A stretch of 64,000 nucleotides of DNA, from the NCBI GenBank assembly GCA_028285405.1, contig JANQPH010000046.1, forward strand, positions 54,399 to 118,398, given 5' to 3'. Positions within the stretch are counted from its first letter, which is position 1. Every line of letters begins with the position of its first letter. The DNA is from Thermoleophilia bacterium. GTDB lineage: Bacteria; Actinomycetota; Thermoleophilia; Miltoncostaeales; Miltoncostaeaceae. Positions 43,898 to 51,417 of the stretch are shown in pieces. A program made the translations under genes and the position numbers. Below the pieces are notes generated by a model. It was not told the origin of the DNA, did not search any database, and saw only the letters and a list, made by a program, of their open reading frames with translations.

Positions 43898-45094
43898 ATG
43901 CTGACCCTCGCGCTGAACGGCGGCTCGTCGTCGCTGAAGCTCGCGCTCTATGAGACCTCCGCGGCCGGCGAGTCGCTGGTCGCCTCGGGCCAGGTCGCCG
44001 ACATCGGGCCGGCCGCCCGACTGGAGGTCTCGCGGGCGGACTCGGGCGGAGGGGTGGAGCGTCGGGCGGCGGTCGCCGACGTGCTCGCCGCGCTCGAGGT
44101 GGCCCTCGACGCCCTCGTCGAGATCGGGTCCCCGGTGCCCGAGGCCGTCGGCCACCGCGTGGTCCACGGGGGAGCGGATCTGGTTGCTCCGGCCGTCGTG
44201 GACGATCGCGTGCTCGGCGCGCTGCGCGAGCTCGTGCCCTTCGCGCCACTGCACCTTCCCACCGAGATCGCCGTGATCGACGCGGTCGCCGCGCGGTGGC
44301 CCGGCATCCGGCAGGTGGCCTGCTTCGACACGGCCTTCCATCGGCGCATGCCGGAGGCCGCTCAGCGCTACCCCCTGCCGGACGACCTCTGGAGGGACGG
44401 GGTGCGCCGGTACGGGTTCCACGGCCTCTCGTACGAGTACGTGGTCGACGAGCTCGGACAGCGGGCGACGGGTCGCGTGGTCGTCGCCCACCTCGGCAGC
44501 GGCGCGAGCCTCGCCGCCATCGGCGACCGGGCGCCGGTCGACACGACGATGGGGTTCACGCCGACGGGCGGGATCCCGATGGGCACGCGAAGCGGCGACC
44601 TCGATCCGGGGGTGCTGATCCACCTGCTGCGCCGGGGCGACCTCGGCGCCGACGATCTCGACCGACTCGTGAACCGCGATGCCGGCCTCAAGGGGCTCTC
44701 CGGAACGACCTCCGACATGAAAGCGCTCCTGGACGCCCGGCCGTCCGACCCGCGCGCGGCCCTCGCGGTGGAGATCTTCTGCCGGCGGGTGCGCGCGACG
44801 ATCGGGTCCTACGCCGCCCTCCTCGGTGGGCTCGACGTGCTGGTCTTCACGGGCGGCATCGGCGAGAACGCCGCCGAGATCCGCGCGGAGGTCTGCGACG
44901 GGCTCGGGCATCTCGGGGTCGAGGTCGACAGCGCCCGCAACGTGGCCGGCGGCCCGCAGATCGGCGCGCCGGGGGCGGCGGTCGAGGCACTGGTCGTCCG
45001 AACCTGCGAGGAGCAGATGGTGGCGCGCCACACGTACCGAGCGCTCGTTGACGGTCCGGCGTCAGCTCCACTCGATGGTGACCAGAGGTCGTGA
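43898..45094 (+). CDS. ackA: Acetate kinase
   Basis: About 398 residues from ATG 43898 (GTG 43892 possible). It converts acetyl-phosphate and ADP to acetate and ATP. ASKHA signatures are present: LALNGGSSSLKLAL at the start, VGHRVVHGG, ACFDTAFHRRMP, YGFHGLSYEYV, VVAHLGSGASLAAI, TPTGGIPMGTRSGDLDPG and VFTGGIGENAAEIR. The C-terminus ends ALVDGPASAPLDGDQRS; the stop codon lies inside a 49-bp repeat, so the last residues may be repeat-derived. It forms an operon with phosphoketolase. Confidence 0.94.
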   Translation: MLTLALNGGSSSLKLALYETSAAGESLVASGQVADIGPAARLEVSRADSGGGVERRAAVADVLAALEVALDALVEIGSPVPEAVGHRVVHGGADLVAPAVVDDRVLGALRELVPFAPLHLPTEIAVIDAVAARWPGIRQVACFDTAFHRRMPEAAQRYPLPDDLWRDGVRRYGFHGLSYEYVVDELGQRATGRVVVAHLGSGASLAAIGDRAPVDTTMGFTPTGGIPMGTRSGDLDPGVLIHLLRRGDLGADDLDRLVNRDAGLKGLSGTTSDMKALLDARPSDPRAALAVEIFCRRVRATIGSYAALLGGLDVLVFTGGIGENAAEIRAEVCDGLGHLGVEVDSARNVAGGPQIGAPGAAVEALVVRTCEEQMVARHTYRALVDGPASAPLDGDQRS

Positions 45095-45128
45095 ACGGCG
45101 ACGGGCCAGGGCTCCGTGCCCTCCTTGC
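45080..45128 (+). repeat. 49-bp direct repeat, left copy, overlapping the ackA stop
   Basis: Starts GACCAGAGGTCGT and ends GTGCCCTCCTTGC. It matches the right copy (45259-45307) at 42 of 49 positions without gaps. It contains GACC/GGTC and GGGC/GCCC mini-hairpins, and the TGA stop of ackA. Confidence 0.75.
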
Positions 45129-45146
45129 GCCAACTTCGGCCGGTCA

Positions 45147-45209
45147 CTTCACCCTGAGGGCACGCCCCATGGGGCATCACCAGACGGACGGATTGCCCTC
45201 AGGGTGAAG
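45147..45209. repeat. 16-bp perfect inverted repeat around a palindrome
   Basis: CTTCACCCTGAGGGCA (45147-45162) and TGCCCTCAGGGTGAAG (45194-45209) are exact reverse complements. Between them lies the palindrome GCCCCATGGGGC (45164-45175). The whole sits between the two 49-bp direct repeats, giving a composite element of about 230 bp with no open reading frame. It could be a mobile-element remnant, an operator pair or a strong terminator for ackA. Confidence 0.75.
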
Positions 45210-45258
45210 CGCTGCGGCCTGCGCGTCGGCAAACCAGCCCCGGAGAGACTGAGGCGAC

Positions 45259-45307
45259 GACCAGAGGTCGTCGGCGGCAACGGGCCGGGGCGCTGTGCCC
45301 TCCTTGC
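45259..45307 (+). repeat. 49-bp direct repeat, right copy
   Basis: Second copy of the repeat at 45080, offset 179 bp. It ends 21 bp before the GTG start of the ligase gene. A TATCGT (45314-45319) nine bases before that GTG may be its -10 box. Confidence 0.75.
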
Positions 45308-45328
45308 CGTTGCTATCGTCTGTGAAGG

Positions 45329-46519
45329 GTGAGCTCCAGGGCTTCTCTTCTCGACGGTGTTCGTGAGCGCTTCGACGCGTCCGTCGACTTCACCGTCGGC
45401 CTCGAGGAGGAGTACCAGCTCCTCGATCCCGAGTCGCTGGCCCTCGTCAACCGCTACGAGGAGCTGTCCGCGGCGGCGACGGGTGAGCTGGCCGACCGGC
45501 TCGCCGGCGAGCTGATCTCGAGCGAGATCGAGTACCGGACGACCCGTCACGAGAGCTTCCCGACGGCCGCCCGGGAGCTCGTGCACGGGCGCCTCGCCAC
45601 GCTCGACCTCGCCGAGCGACTCGGCATCGCGTGCGCGATCACCGGCGTGCACCCCTTCAGCCCGTGGCAGGAGCAGCGGATCATCGACACGCCGCACTAC
45701 GCGATTCGTGATCGGGAGCTCGGCTATGTCGCGTGGACCAACAACACCTGGTCCGTTCACCTGCATGCGGGAGTTCGCGGAGCCGACCGCGCGGCCGCGG
45801 TGTCGACGGCGATGCGGAGCGTGCTCCCGGAGCTGCTGGCGCTCTCGGCCAACAGCCCCATCTACCTCGGGCGCCCCACACGGCTCGCCTCGACGCGCAC
45901 GCAGGTCTTCACGCGCAGCTTCCCGCGGTCGGGGATCCCCGACGCGTACCCCACCTGGGTCGAGTACGCGGCGTTCGTCGAGCTGCTGCAGCGGACGAAC
46001 TCGATCGTCGAGGCGCGCCAGATCTGGTGGAGCGTCCGCCCGGCGCACGACTTCGGCACCGTCGAGGTGCGGATCTGCGATGGCCAGTCGGAGATGGTCG
46101 AGGCGCTTGCGCTCTCAGCGCTGTCGCTGGCCTGCATCGCCGCCTTCTGCGCGGACTACGACGCGGGACGGGAGTTGCCGACACACCCGCGCTCGATGAT
46201 CGAGGAGAACCTGTGGCGAGCGCTCCGCTACGGGATCGAGGGCGAGCTGATCGATCTGGACCGGCTCGAGGAGCGGCCGGCGACGCGAGCGGTGGAGGCG
46301 CTTCTGGAGTGGAGCGAGCCGGTGCACGCTCGGCTCGGCCTGGAGCCGTTCCTCGCCTCGATCCCCGGGACGCTCGCCGCCGGCAACGGCGCGACGCGTA
46401 CCATGCGCCGTATGGAGGAGCTCGAGGACGTGACGGCCGTTCACCGCGAGATCGTGGACCGGACCCGCCGGAGCGCCGAGGAGGCGCTGGAGCTGGTCGG
46501 AGAGCTGGCCAGCGCATGA
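45329..46519 (+). CDS. Carboxylate-amine ligase of the GCS2/YbdK family
   Basis: A 396-residue protein from GTG 45329. The core begins FTVGLEEEYQLLDPESLALV, with the Glu-rich metal site of glutamate-cysteine ligase type 2 proteins. It continues with SSEIEYRTTRHES, GVHPFSPWQEQ, VHLHAGVRGADRA, ALSANSPIYLGRPT, RSGIPDAYPTW and IWWSVRPAHDFGTVEVRICDGQ. Members make gamma-glutamyl amide bonds; some produce gamma-glutamylcysteine, while others have unknown substrates. Presence next to acetate kinase is not informative. Coupled by ATGA to the next gene. Confidence 0.88.
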   Translation: MSSRASLLDGVRERFDASVDFTVGLEEEYQLLDPESLALVNRYEELSAAATGELADRLAGELISSEIEYRTTRHESFPTAARELVHGRLATLDLAERLGIACAITGVHPFSPWQEQRIIDTPHYAIRDRELGYVAWTNNTWSVHLHAGVRGADRAAAVSTAMRSVLPELLALSANSPIYLGRPTRLASTRTQVFTRSFPRSGIPDAYPTWVEYAAFVELLQRTNSIVEARQIWWSVRPAHDFGTVEVRICDGQSEMVEALALSALSLACIAAFCADYDAGRELPTHPRSMIEENLWRALRYGIEGELIDLDRLEERPATRAVEALLEWSEPVHARLGLEPFLASIPGTLAAGNGATRTMRRMEELEDVTAVHREIVDRTRRSAEEALELVGELASA

Positions 46520-46989
46520 CCGGCGACCCGGGACCACCGCCCGAGGGCCCCCAGGGCGAGCCCAGCCCCGAGGAGCTGATGGCGGCGATGGTGGTGCGCC
46601 TCGGCCAGACGCCGGTGCGCGACATCCTGCTGCAGACGATGGCCACCTTCGTGGACTGCGCCGGTATCCGCCTTGGTCTCGGTCCCCAGGGGGACGAGAC
46701 CAAGGACCTGACGATGGCGCGCCAGGCGATCGAGGCGCTCCGAGCGCTGACGGACGTCGCAGAGCGCGAGCTCGGCCAGGCTCAGGTCCGCCCGTTCAAG
46801 GACCCGCTCGCCCAGTTGCAGCTCGCCTACGCCCAGATGAGCGAGGGGGATCCGGATGCGCCCCCGCCGCCGACCGGTGGGGCGGCGGCCGGCCAGGAGG
46901 CCGATCCGGGGCGTCCGGGCGGCCCGGCGGCCGACGATGCCGCGAGCCGGCTCTGGGTGCCTCCAGGGGCCCGCAAGCCCGGAACCTGA
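46516..46989 (+). CDS. DUF1844-like small protein, 157 aa
   Basis: Starts at ATG 46516 overlapping the ligase stop. Residues ~18-105 look like DUF1844: ELMAAMVVRLGQTPVRDILL, then DLTMARQAIEALRALTDVAE and PLAQLQLAYAQM, a helical domain of unknown function often found next to translation genes. The N-terminus and the C-terminal ~50 residues are Pro/Gly-rich and disordered. No membrane helix or catalytic motif. The family match is by pattern resemblance only. Confidence 0.55.
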   Translation: MTGDPGPPPEGPQGEPSPEELMAAMVVRLGQTPVRDILLQTMATFVDCAGIRLGLGPQGDETKDLTMARQAIEALRALTDVAERELGQAQVRPFKDPLAQLQLAYAQMSEGDPDAPPPPTGGAAAGQEADPGRPGGPAADDAASRLWVPPGARKPGT

Positions 46990-47016
46990 CGGGCAGGCCC
47001 CGACCCGGGGCCGAAC

Positions 47017-47079
47017 TTCGTGCAAGACGTCACGAATTGTGTCGTGAGCTGCCCTTCGTCCGCTCCGGTGTGGTAGAAA
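47017..47079 (+). promoter_or_regulatory. Operator-like inverted repeats and extended -10 upstream of hppA
   Basis: TTCGTG and CACGAA (47017-47022 and 47031-47036) form an inverted repeat with an 8-bp centre, the spacing of a Rex site but with C/G changes. TCACGA and TCGTGA (47030-47035 and 47042-47047) overlap it. The stretch TTGTGTCGTGA here is identical to part of the rex operator. TGGTAGAAA (47071-47079) is an extended -10 candidate. Confidence 0.4.
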
Positions 47080-47171
47080 GCCGACCGGCTGTCGCGGCCT
47101 TCGCCGGCGGTGTCGTCTCGCCCCGCCCACGCCGCTGACACCTGGCCGCGGATCACGGACTGGAGGGCGAA

Positions 47172-49301
47172 TTGGCCGACTTCCTGTCGGACAACACCAC
47201 ATGGCTCGCCGTCGTCATCGCCCTCGTGGGCGTCGCATACGGCATCGGGCTGACGATCTACCTCCTCCGGAAACCGGCCGGAGACGAGAAGATGCAGGAG
47301 ATCGCGGGGGCGATCCAGGAGGGTGCACGCGCCTACCTGATCCGCCAGTACACGATCATCGCGGCCGTCGCGATCGTGATGTTCGTGATCATCGGCTTGC
47401 TCGGGCAGGCGGTCGACTCGACCCTGCTCGGCTGGGAGGCCGCGATCGGCTTCCTGATCGGTGCCGTCGCCTCCGGTGCCGCGGGCTTCATCGGCATGAA
47501 CGTGTCGGTGCGGACCAACGTGCGTACCGCCGAGGCCGCCAAGTCCGGCCTCCCGAATGCCCTCGACGTCGCCTTCAAGGGCGGCGCGGTGACCGGGATG
47601 CTGGTCGTCGGGCTCGGGCTCCTCTCGGTCGCCGGCTACTTTTGGATCCTGGGCCAGGACGTCAAGGACGTCCTCCCGCTCGTCGGCCTCGCGTTCGGCG
47701 GCAGCCTCATCAGCGTCTTCGCTCGCCTCGGCGGCGGCATCTTCACCAAGGGCGCCGACGTCGGCGCCGACCTGGTGGGGAAGGTCGAGGCCGGGATCCC
47801 CGAGGACGATCCGCGCAACCCCGGCGTCATCGCCGACAACGTGGGCGACAACGTCGGCGACTGCGCCGGCATGGCCGCCGACCTGTTCGAGACCTACGCG
47901 GTCACGACGGTTGCGGCGATGTTCCTGGGATCGCTCTTCTTCGTCAGCATCCCCGGCTGGGATCAGACCAACGCGCTCCTGTACCCGCTCGCGCTCGGCG
48001 GCGTGTCGATCATCGCGTCCATCGTCGGGACGCTGGTGGTTCGCGTCCGCGAGGGCGGCTCGGTCACCGCCGCGCTCTACATCGGTATGGGCGTCGCCGC
48101 GGTGCTCGCCGCAGCCGGGTTCCTACCCGTCACCTACTGGCTGATGGACGGCGTGGACGCGTCCGCGGTGCCGGATCTGTTCGGTGCGGTCGGCGCCAGC
48201 TGGCTGGACTACTGGTACTGCGCCCTGATCGGTATCGGCGTCACGATCGCGCTGGTCGCGATCACCGAGTACTACACCGGGACCGCCTGGCCTCCGGTCA
48301 AGAAGATCGCCAAGGCGTCCGAGACCGGCGACGCGACGAACATCATCTCGGGTCTCGCCGTCGGCATGGCCGCCACGGCGCTTCCGGTCATCGTGATCGC
48401 GGGCGCGATCGCGGCGACCTTCGAGCTCGCCGGCTTCTACGGCATCGGCGTCGCCGTCATGGCGCAGCTGTCGCTGACCGGTGTGGTCGTCGCACTCGAC
48501 GCGTTCGGTCCGATCACGGACAACGCCGGTGGCATCGCCGAGATGGCGGAGCTGCCCGAGGACGTCCGCAACATCACCGACCCGCTGGACGCGGTCGGAA
48601 ACACCACCAAGGCCGTCACCAAGGGGTACGCGATCGGCTCGGCCGGTCTCGCGGCCGTGGTGCTCTTCGTCGCCTACTTCGAGGAGCTGAGGGCGGTCCT
48701 GCTCGCCAACGGCAAGGACGCCGACGCAATCGTCAACTTCGACCTATCCAATCCGTACGTGGTGATCGGGCTCTTCATCGGTGGCCTGATGCCGTTCATC
48801 TTCGGCGCCCTCTCGATGCAGGCCGTCGGCAAGGCGGGTGGCCAGGTCGTGGAAGAGGTGCGCCGCCAGTTCCGGGAGAAGCCCGGGATCATGCAGGGCA
48901 CCGAGAAGCCCGACTACGCCCGCTGTGTGCGGATCGTGACCGGATCGGCCCAGAAGGAGATGTTGCTCCCGGGGGCGATTCCGATCGTCTTCCCGATCAT
49001 CGTCGCCTTCATCTTCGGGATCGACAACGGGCGCGAGATGCTCGGAGGTCTGCTGCTCGGGGTGATCGTGACCGGCATCTTCGTCGCCATCTCCATGACC
49101 GCCGGTGGTGGGGCATGGGACAACGCGAAGAAGATGATCGAGGACGGCGCGCACGGCGGGAAGGGCTCCGTCGCGCACAAGGCGGCCGTCACCGGTGACA
49201 CCGTCGGTGACCCCTACAAGGACACCGCGGGTCCCGCGATCAACCCGATGATCAAGATCGCCAACATCATGGCGCTCCTGATCATCCCGTTCCTGGACTG
49301 A
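47172..49301 (+). CDS. hppA: Membrane-bound proton-pumping inorganic pyrophosphatase
   Basis: A 709-residue protein from TTG 47172 with GGAGGG seven bases upstream. It couples PPi hydrolysis to proton export, conserving energy from biosynthesis. About 15-16 membrane helices are visible. The active site contains [20 protein letters not shown] and [20 protein letters not shown], then DNAGGIAEM, and near the end KKMIEDG and [19 protein letters not shown]. The Lys in [16 protein letters not shown] is the residue that marks the potassium-independent, proton-pumping class (known for the family). A strong hairpin follows. Confidence 0.95.
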   Translation: MADFLSDNTTWLAVVIALVGVAYGIGLTIYLLRKPAGDEKMQEIAGAIQEGARAYLIRQYTIIAAVAIVMFVIIGLLGQAVDSTLLGWEAAIGFLIGAVASGAAGFIGMNVSVRTNVRTAEAAKSGLPNALDVAFKGGAVTGMLVVGLGLLSVAGYFWILGQDVKDVLPLVGLAFGGSLISVFARLGGGIFTKGADVGADLVGKVEAGIPEDDPRNPGVIADNVGDNVGDCAGMAADLFETYAVTTVAAMFLGSLFFVSIPGWDQTNALLYPLALGGVSIIASIVGTLVVRVREGGSVTAALYIGMGVAAVLAAAGFLPVTYWLMDGVDASAVPDLFGAVGASWLDYWYCALIGIGVTIALVAITEYYTGTAWPPVKKIAKASETGDATNIISGLAVGMAATALPVIVIAGAIAATFELAGFYGIGVAVMAQLSLTGVVVALDAFGPITDNAGGIAEMAELPEDVRNITDPLDAVGNTTKAVTKGYAIGSAGLAAVVLFVAYFEELRAVLLANGKDADAIVNFDLSNPYVVIGLFIGGLMPFIFGALSMQAVGKAGGQVVEEVRRQFREKPGIMQGTEKPDYARCVRIVTGSAQKEMLLPGAIPIVFPIIVAFIFGIDNGREMLGGLLLGVIVTGIFVAISMTAGGGAWDNAKKMIEDGAHGGKGSVAHKAAVTGDTVGDPYKDTAGPAINPMIKIANIMALLIIPFLD

Positions 49302-49320
49302 CCATGTGAGCGCCCACCGA

Positions 49321-49349
49321 GAGGAGTCAGCACCTCGTGCTGGCTCCTC
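49321..49349. terminator. Strong hairpin between convergent genes
   Basis: GAGGAGTCAGCAC (49321-49333) and GTGCTGGCTCCTC (49337-49349) pair over 13 positions with one G-T wobble and a CTC loop. It lies 20 bp after hppA and 31 bp before the end of the converging gene, so it can terminate both. No T-tract. Confidence 0.6.
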
Positions 49350-49380
49350 GCAGGTGTTGGCGCGAGCGGGGAGTAGTCGG

Positions 49381-49863
49381 TCAGGCCCCCGCGGCGACCG
49401 CGAGCTCGTCGGCCGCAGGGGCGAGCGGCGTGTGCCAGTCGGCCCCGGTGATCACGCCCTCCCGAGGCGCCACCGCGACGATCGGTAGCCGCAGCCCGGC
49501 CGCTCGGAGCAGCCGCGTGCCCGTCGCGATCTGCTCGCGGTGCGCTCTCGGCTCCGCGACCACCGCGACTCGGGCGTCCGCGCCGTCGGTCACGAGACGC
49601 GTGAGCTGCCGGAGCGTCGCCCGGCGGATGAGCGTCTCGACGATCTCGACCTCGATGCAGACCGGGGGGTTCTCACCGCGATCGCAGCGGACGTCCGCCG
49701 CCATGTGACGCCGGTTCGGCGGCTCGGCGAATCCGGGGGCATTTCTTGCCGTGACCGTCCAGTTCGTGTGGGCCACGAGGTCGGTGGCCAAGAGGCCCAC
49801 GCACTCGTCGTGGAGCCCGAGCCGGCGGTTGAAGTCGAGGATCCATGCCTCGTAACTGCCCAC
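49381..49863 (-). CDS. Hypothetical protein with possible nuclease-like core, 160 aa
   Basis: Starts at GTG 49863 (VGSYEAWILDFNRRLGLHDE). No family recognised with confidence. Residues ~50-110 read MAADVRCDRGENPPVCIEVEIVE, then a helix and VAVVAEPRAHREQI; the D...EVE spacing in two neighbouring strands recalls PD-(D/E)XK nuclease folds and anti-phage or restriction-like proteins, but the motif is too short to prove. Soluble, no signal peptide. It converges on hppA with a shared terminator. Confidence 0.5.
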   Translation of the reverse strand: MGSYEAWILDFNRRLGLHDECVGLLATDLVAHTNWTVTARNAPGFAEPPNRRHMAADVRCDRGENPPVCIEVEIVETLIRRATLRQLTRLVTDGADARVAVVAEPRAHREQIATGTRLLRAAGLRLPIVAVAPREGVITGADWHTPLAPAADELAVAAGA

Positions 49864-49965
49864 GTGCCCATCCGCGGACGCTGAACGGCCGGTGCCACGG
49901 CGCGATGCGCGATGCCGAGGCGATTTCGGGGGGGACGATACGCACGCGCTCGGACGTCACGGCGC

Positions 49966-49971
49966 TAGGCT
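49966..49971 (+). promoter_or_regulatory. Probable -10 box, leaderless arrangement
   Basis: TAGGCT, six bases, then GTG 49978, the start of the PH/GRAM-like gene. Confidence 0.45.
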
Positions 49972-49977
49972 GGCGGC

Positions 49978-50439
49978 GTGCCGGACGCAAGCGAATCGCA
50001 GGGCGTACACGAGGAGCCGAGGATCGGCGGCGTCGAGAAGCCGCGCGAGGATGAGCGCGTTCTCAAGCAGACGGGCGCCGACATGCAGAACGGCTGGATC
50101 TCGCGCCACGGGACGCTGTTCCTGACCGACGAGCGGCTCGTCTTCGTGCCGACCCCCCTCGACACGGCGCTGCTCGGTAAGCGGCGGGAGATCCCCCTCG
50201 GCGCATTGACGGCGATCGAGCGGTTCCCGCACGCGGTGGGGGACGCCCCACGCAGCGGCCGACGGCCTCGGATCAGGCTTCACATGGGGGAGACCGTGTG
50301 GGAGTTCCTGGTCGGCGACCTCGATGCCTGGATCGATCTGCTCGAGCTCGTGTTCACGCGCCGGCACGCGCGCGACGGCGCCGCGGTGCCCGAGATCCTG
50401 CGCGAGGGGCACGTGAACATCCTCCTCGAGGACATCTGA
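49978..50439 (+). CDS. PH/GRAM-like domain protein, 153 aa
   Basis: Starts at GTG 49978. After a charged N-terminus, residues ~35-125 resemble a GRAM/PH-like beta-barrel: NGWISRHGTLFLTDERLVFV, REIPLGALTAIERF, RIRLHMGETVWEFLVGDLDA followed by the closing helix WIDLLELVFTRR. Such domains in bacteria often bind lipids or act as structural modules. No membrane helix is present. The gene is on its own between hppA's converging neighbour and the Rrf2 gene; its role is unknown. Confidence 0.6.
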   Translation: MPDASESQGVHEEPRIGGVEKPREDERVLKQTGADMQNGWISRHGTLFLTDERLVFVPTPLDTALLGKRREIPLGALTAIERFPHAVGDAPRSGRRPRIRLHMGETVWEFLVGDLDAWIDLLELVFTRRHARDGAAVPEILREGHVNILLEDI

Positions 50440-50530
50440 GCCACGACGCCGCGGGGGGCGGCTAGCGCGCCCCGGCCGCTTCGCGATACGCTGGAACTCC
50501 AGCTGGCTTCTCGGGAATTGGTGTCGAGAC

Positions 50531-50947
50531 GTGATCGTGGTGAGCGACAAGAGCAGGGCGGCCGCCGAGGCCCTCTGTGAGCTCGCGCGCCGTGGGGGCC
50601 AGGGGCCGGTCCCGATCCAGGAGGTCGCGAGCGGACGCGATCTCCCACTGCACTTCCTCGAGCAGCTCTTCGGCTCGTTGCGGCGGGCGGGCATCCTCCA
50701 GAGCCAGCGCGGCGTGAAGGGCGGCTACTCCTTCGCGCGTCCGCCGAGCGAGGTGACGCTGCTCGAGGTGGTCGAGACCGTCGACGGCCGGCTCGGTCCG
50801 GCCGCGCCCGACCCCGACCCGCCCGGGTGCATGCTGCCGTGGATCACCGCGCGAGACGCCCTCGCCAGCCATCTGGCCGAGGTCACGATCGCGGACGTTC
50901 AGGAGCTGGACGAGCGCGTCAAGGACGCGCCCATGTTCCACATCTGA
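50531..50947 (+). CDS. Rrf2-family transcriptional regulator
   Basis: A 138-residue protein from GTG 50531. The N-terminal winged helix begins VSDKSRAAAEALCELARRGG; IQEVASGRDLPLHFLEQLFG and LRRAGILQSQRGVKGGYSFA are the hallmark of Rrf2 proteins (recognition helix and wing). The effector region holds a single Cys in the PPGCMLPW loop, instead of the three cysteines of IscR, so a different ligand or a thiol-based sensor is possible. Its targets are not evident from neighbours. Confidence 0.85.
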   Translation: MIVVSDKSRAAAEALCELARRGGQGPVPIQEVASGRDLPLHFLEQLFGSLRRAGILQSQRGVKGGYSFARPPSEVTLLEVVETVDGRLGPAAPDPDPPGCMLPWITARDALASHLAEVTIADVQELDERVKDAPMFHI

Positions 50948-51005
50948 GCGAGACGGACTCCGATCGGCCGTTCGGGTGGCGGCCTGCGCCGCCGCACACC
51001 GAGGG

Positions 51006-51284
51006 CTAGTCGGCGCGCAGCCCCATGTCGGCGCGCCAGCCGGCGATCACCCGCTCGACCTCGCCGGAGAGCTCGGCCGCCGTCCCGGGCTCGGTCAGCT
51101 CGAGCTCGTCGAGCGCCTCGGTCAGCAGCTCCCACGCTCGGCCTTCGGCCTCGGCCGCGTGCTCGCCCCAGTCGGCCAGGCGCACGTCGCGCAGGAGCGC
51201 CGAGCGCACGGCGACACGTGACAGGGCGCGCATGAGGTCGAGGGGCAGGCCCTCCGGCGGCATCAGCTCCGAGGAATCGTCCAC
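51006..51284 (-). CDS. Hypothetical protein, 92 aa
   Basis: Starts at GTG 51284. A small acidic, helical, soluble protein (DLMRALSRVAVRSALLRDVR, then WELLTEALDELELTEPG). No family recognised, no motif. It lies between the convergent Rrf2 gene and the divergent MFS gene. Codon use is normal for the genome. Confidence 0.5.
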   Translation of the reverse strand: MDDSSELMPPEGLPLDLMRALSRVAVRSALLRDVRLADWGEHAAEAEGRAWELLTEALDELELTEPGTAAELSGEVERVIAGWRADMGLRAD

Positions 51285-51417
51285 CCCGCGAGCGTAGCGG
51301 GCGGCTCGGCGCCGGTCTGCCGCCGGGCGGCGAGGTGGGGGTCGGAGCGCCGGACGTCGCCCCCGCTGTCGCCGAGCCGAGGACTAGGGTGCCACCCGAC
51401 ACGAGCGGGAGCGGGGC

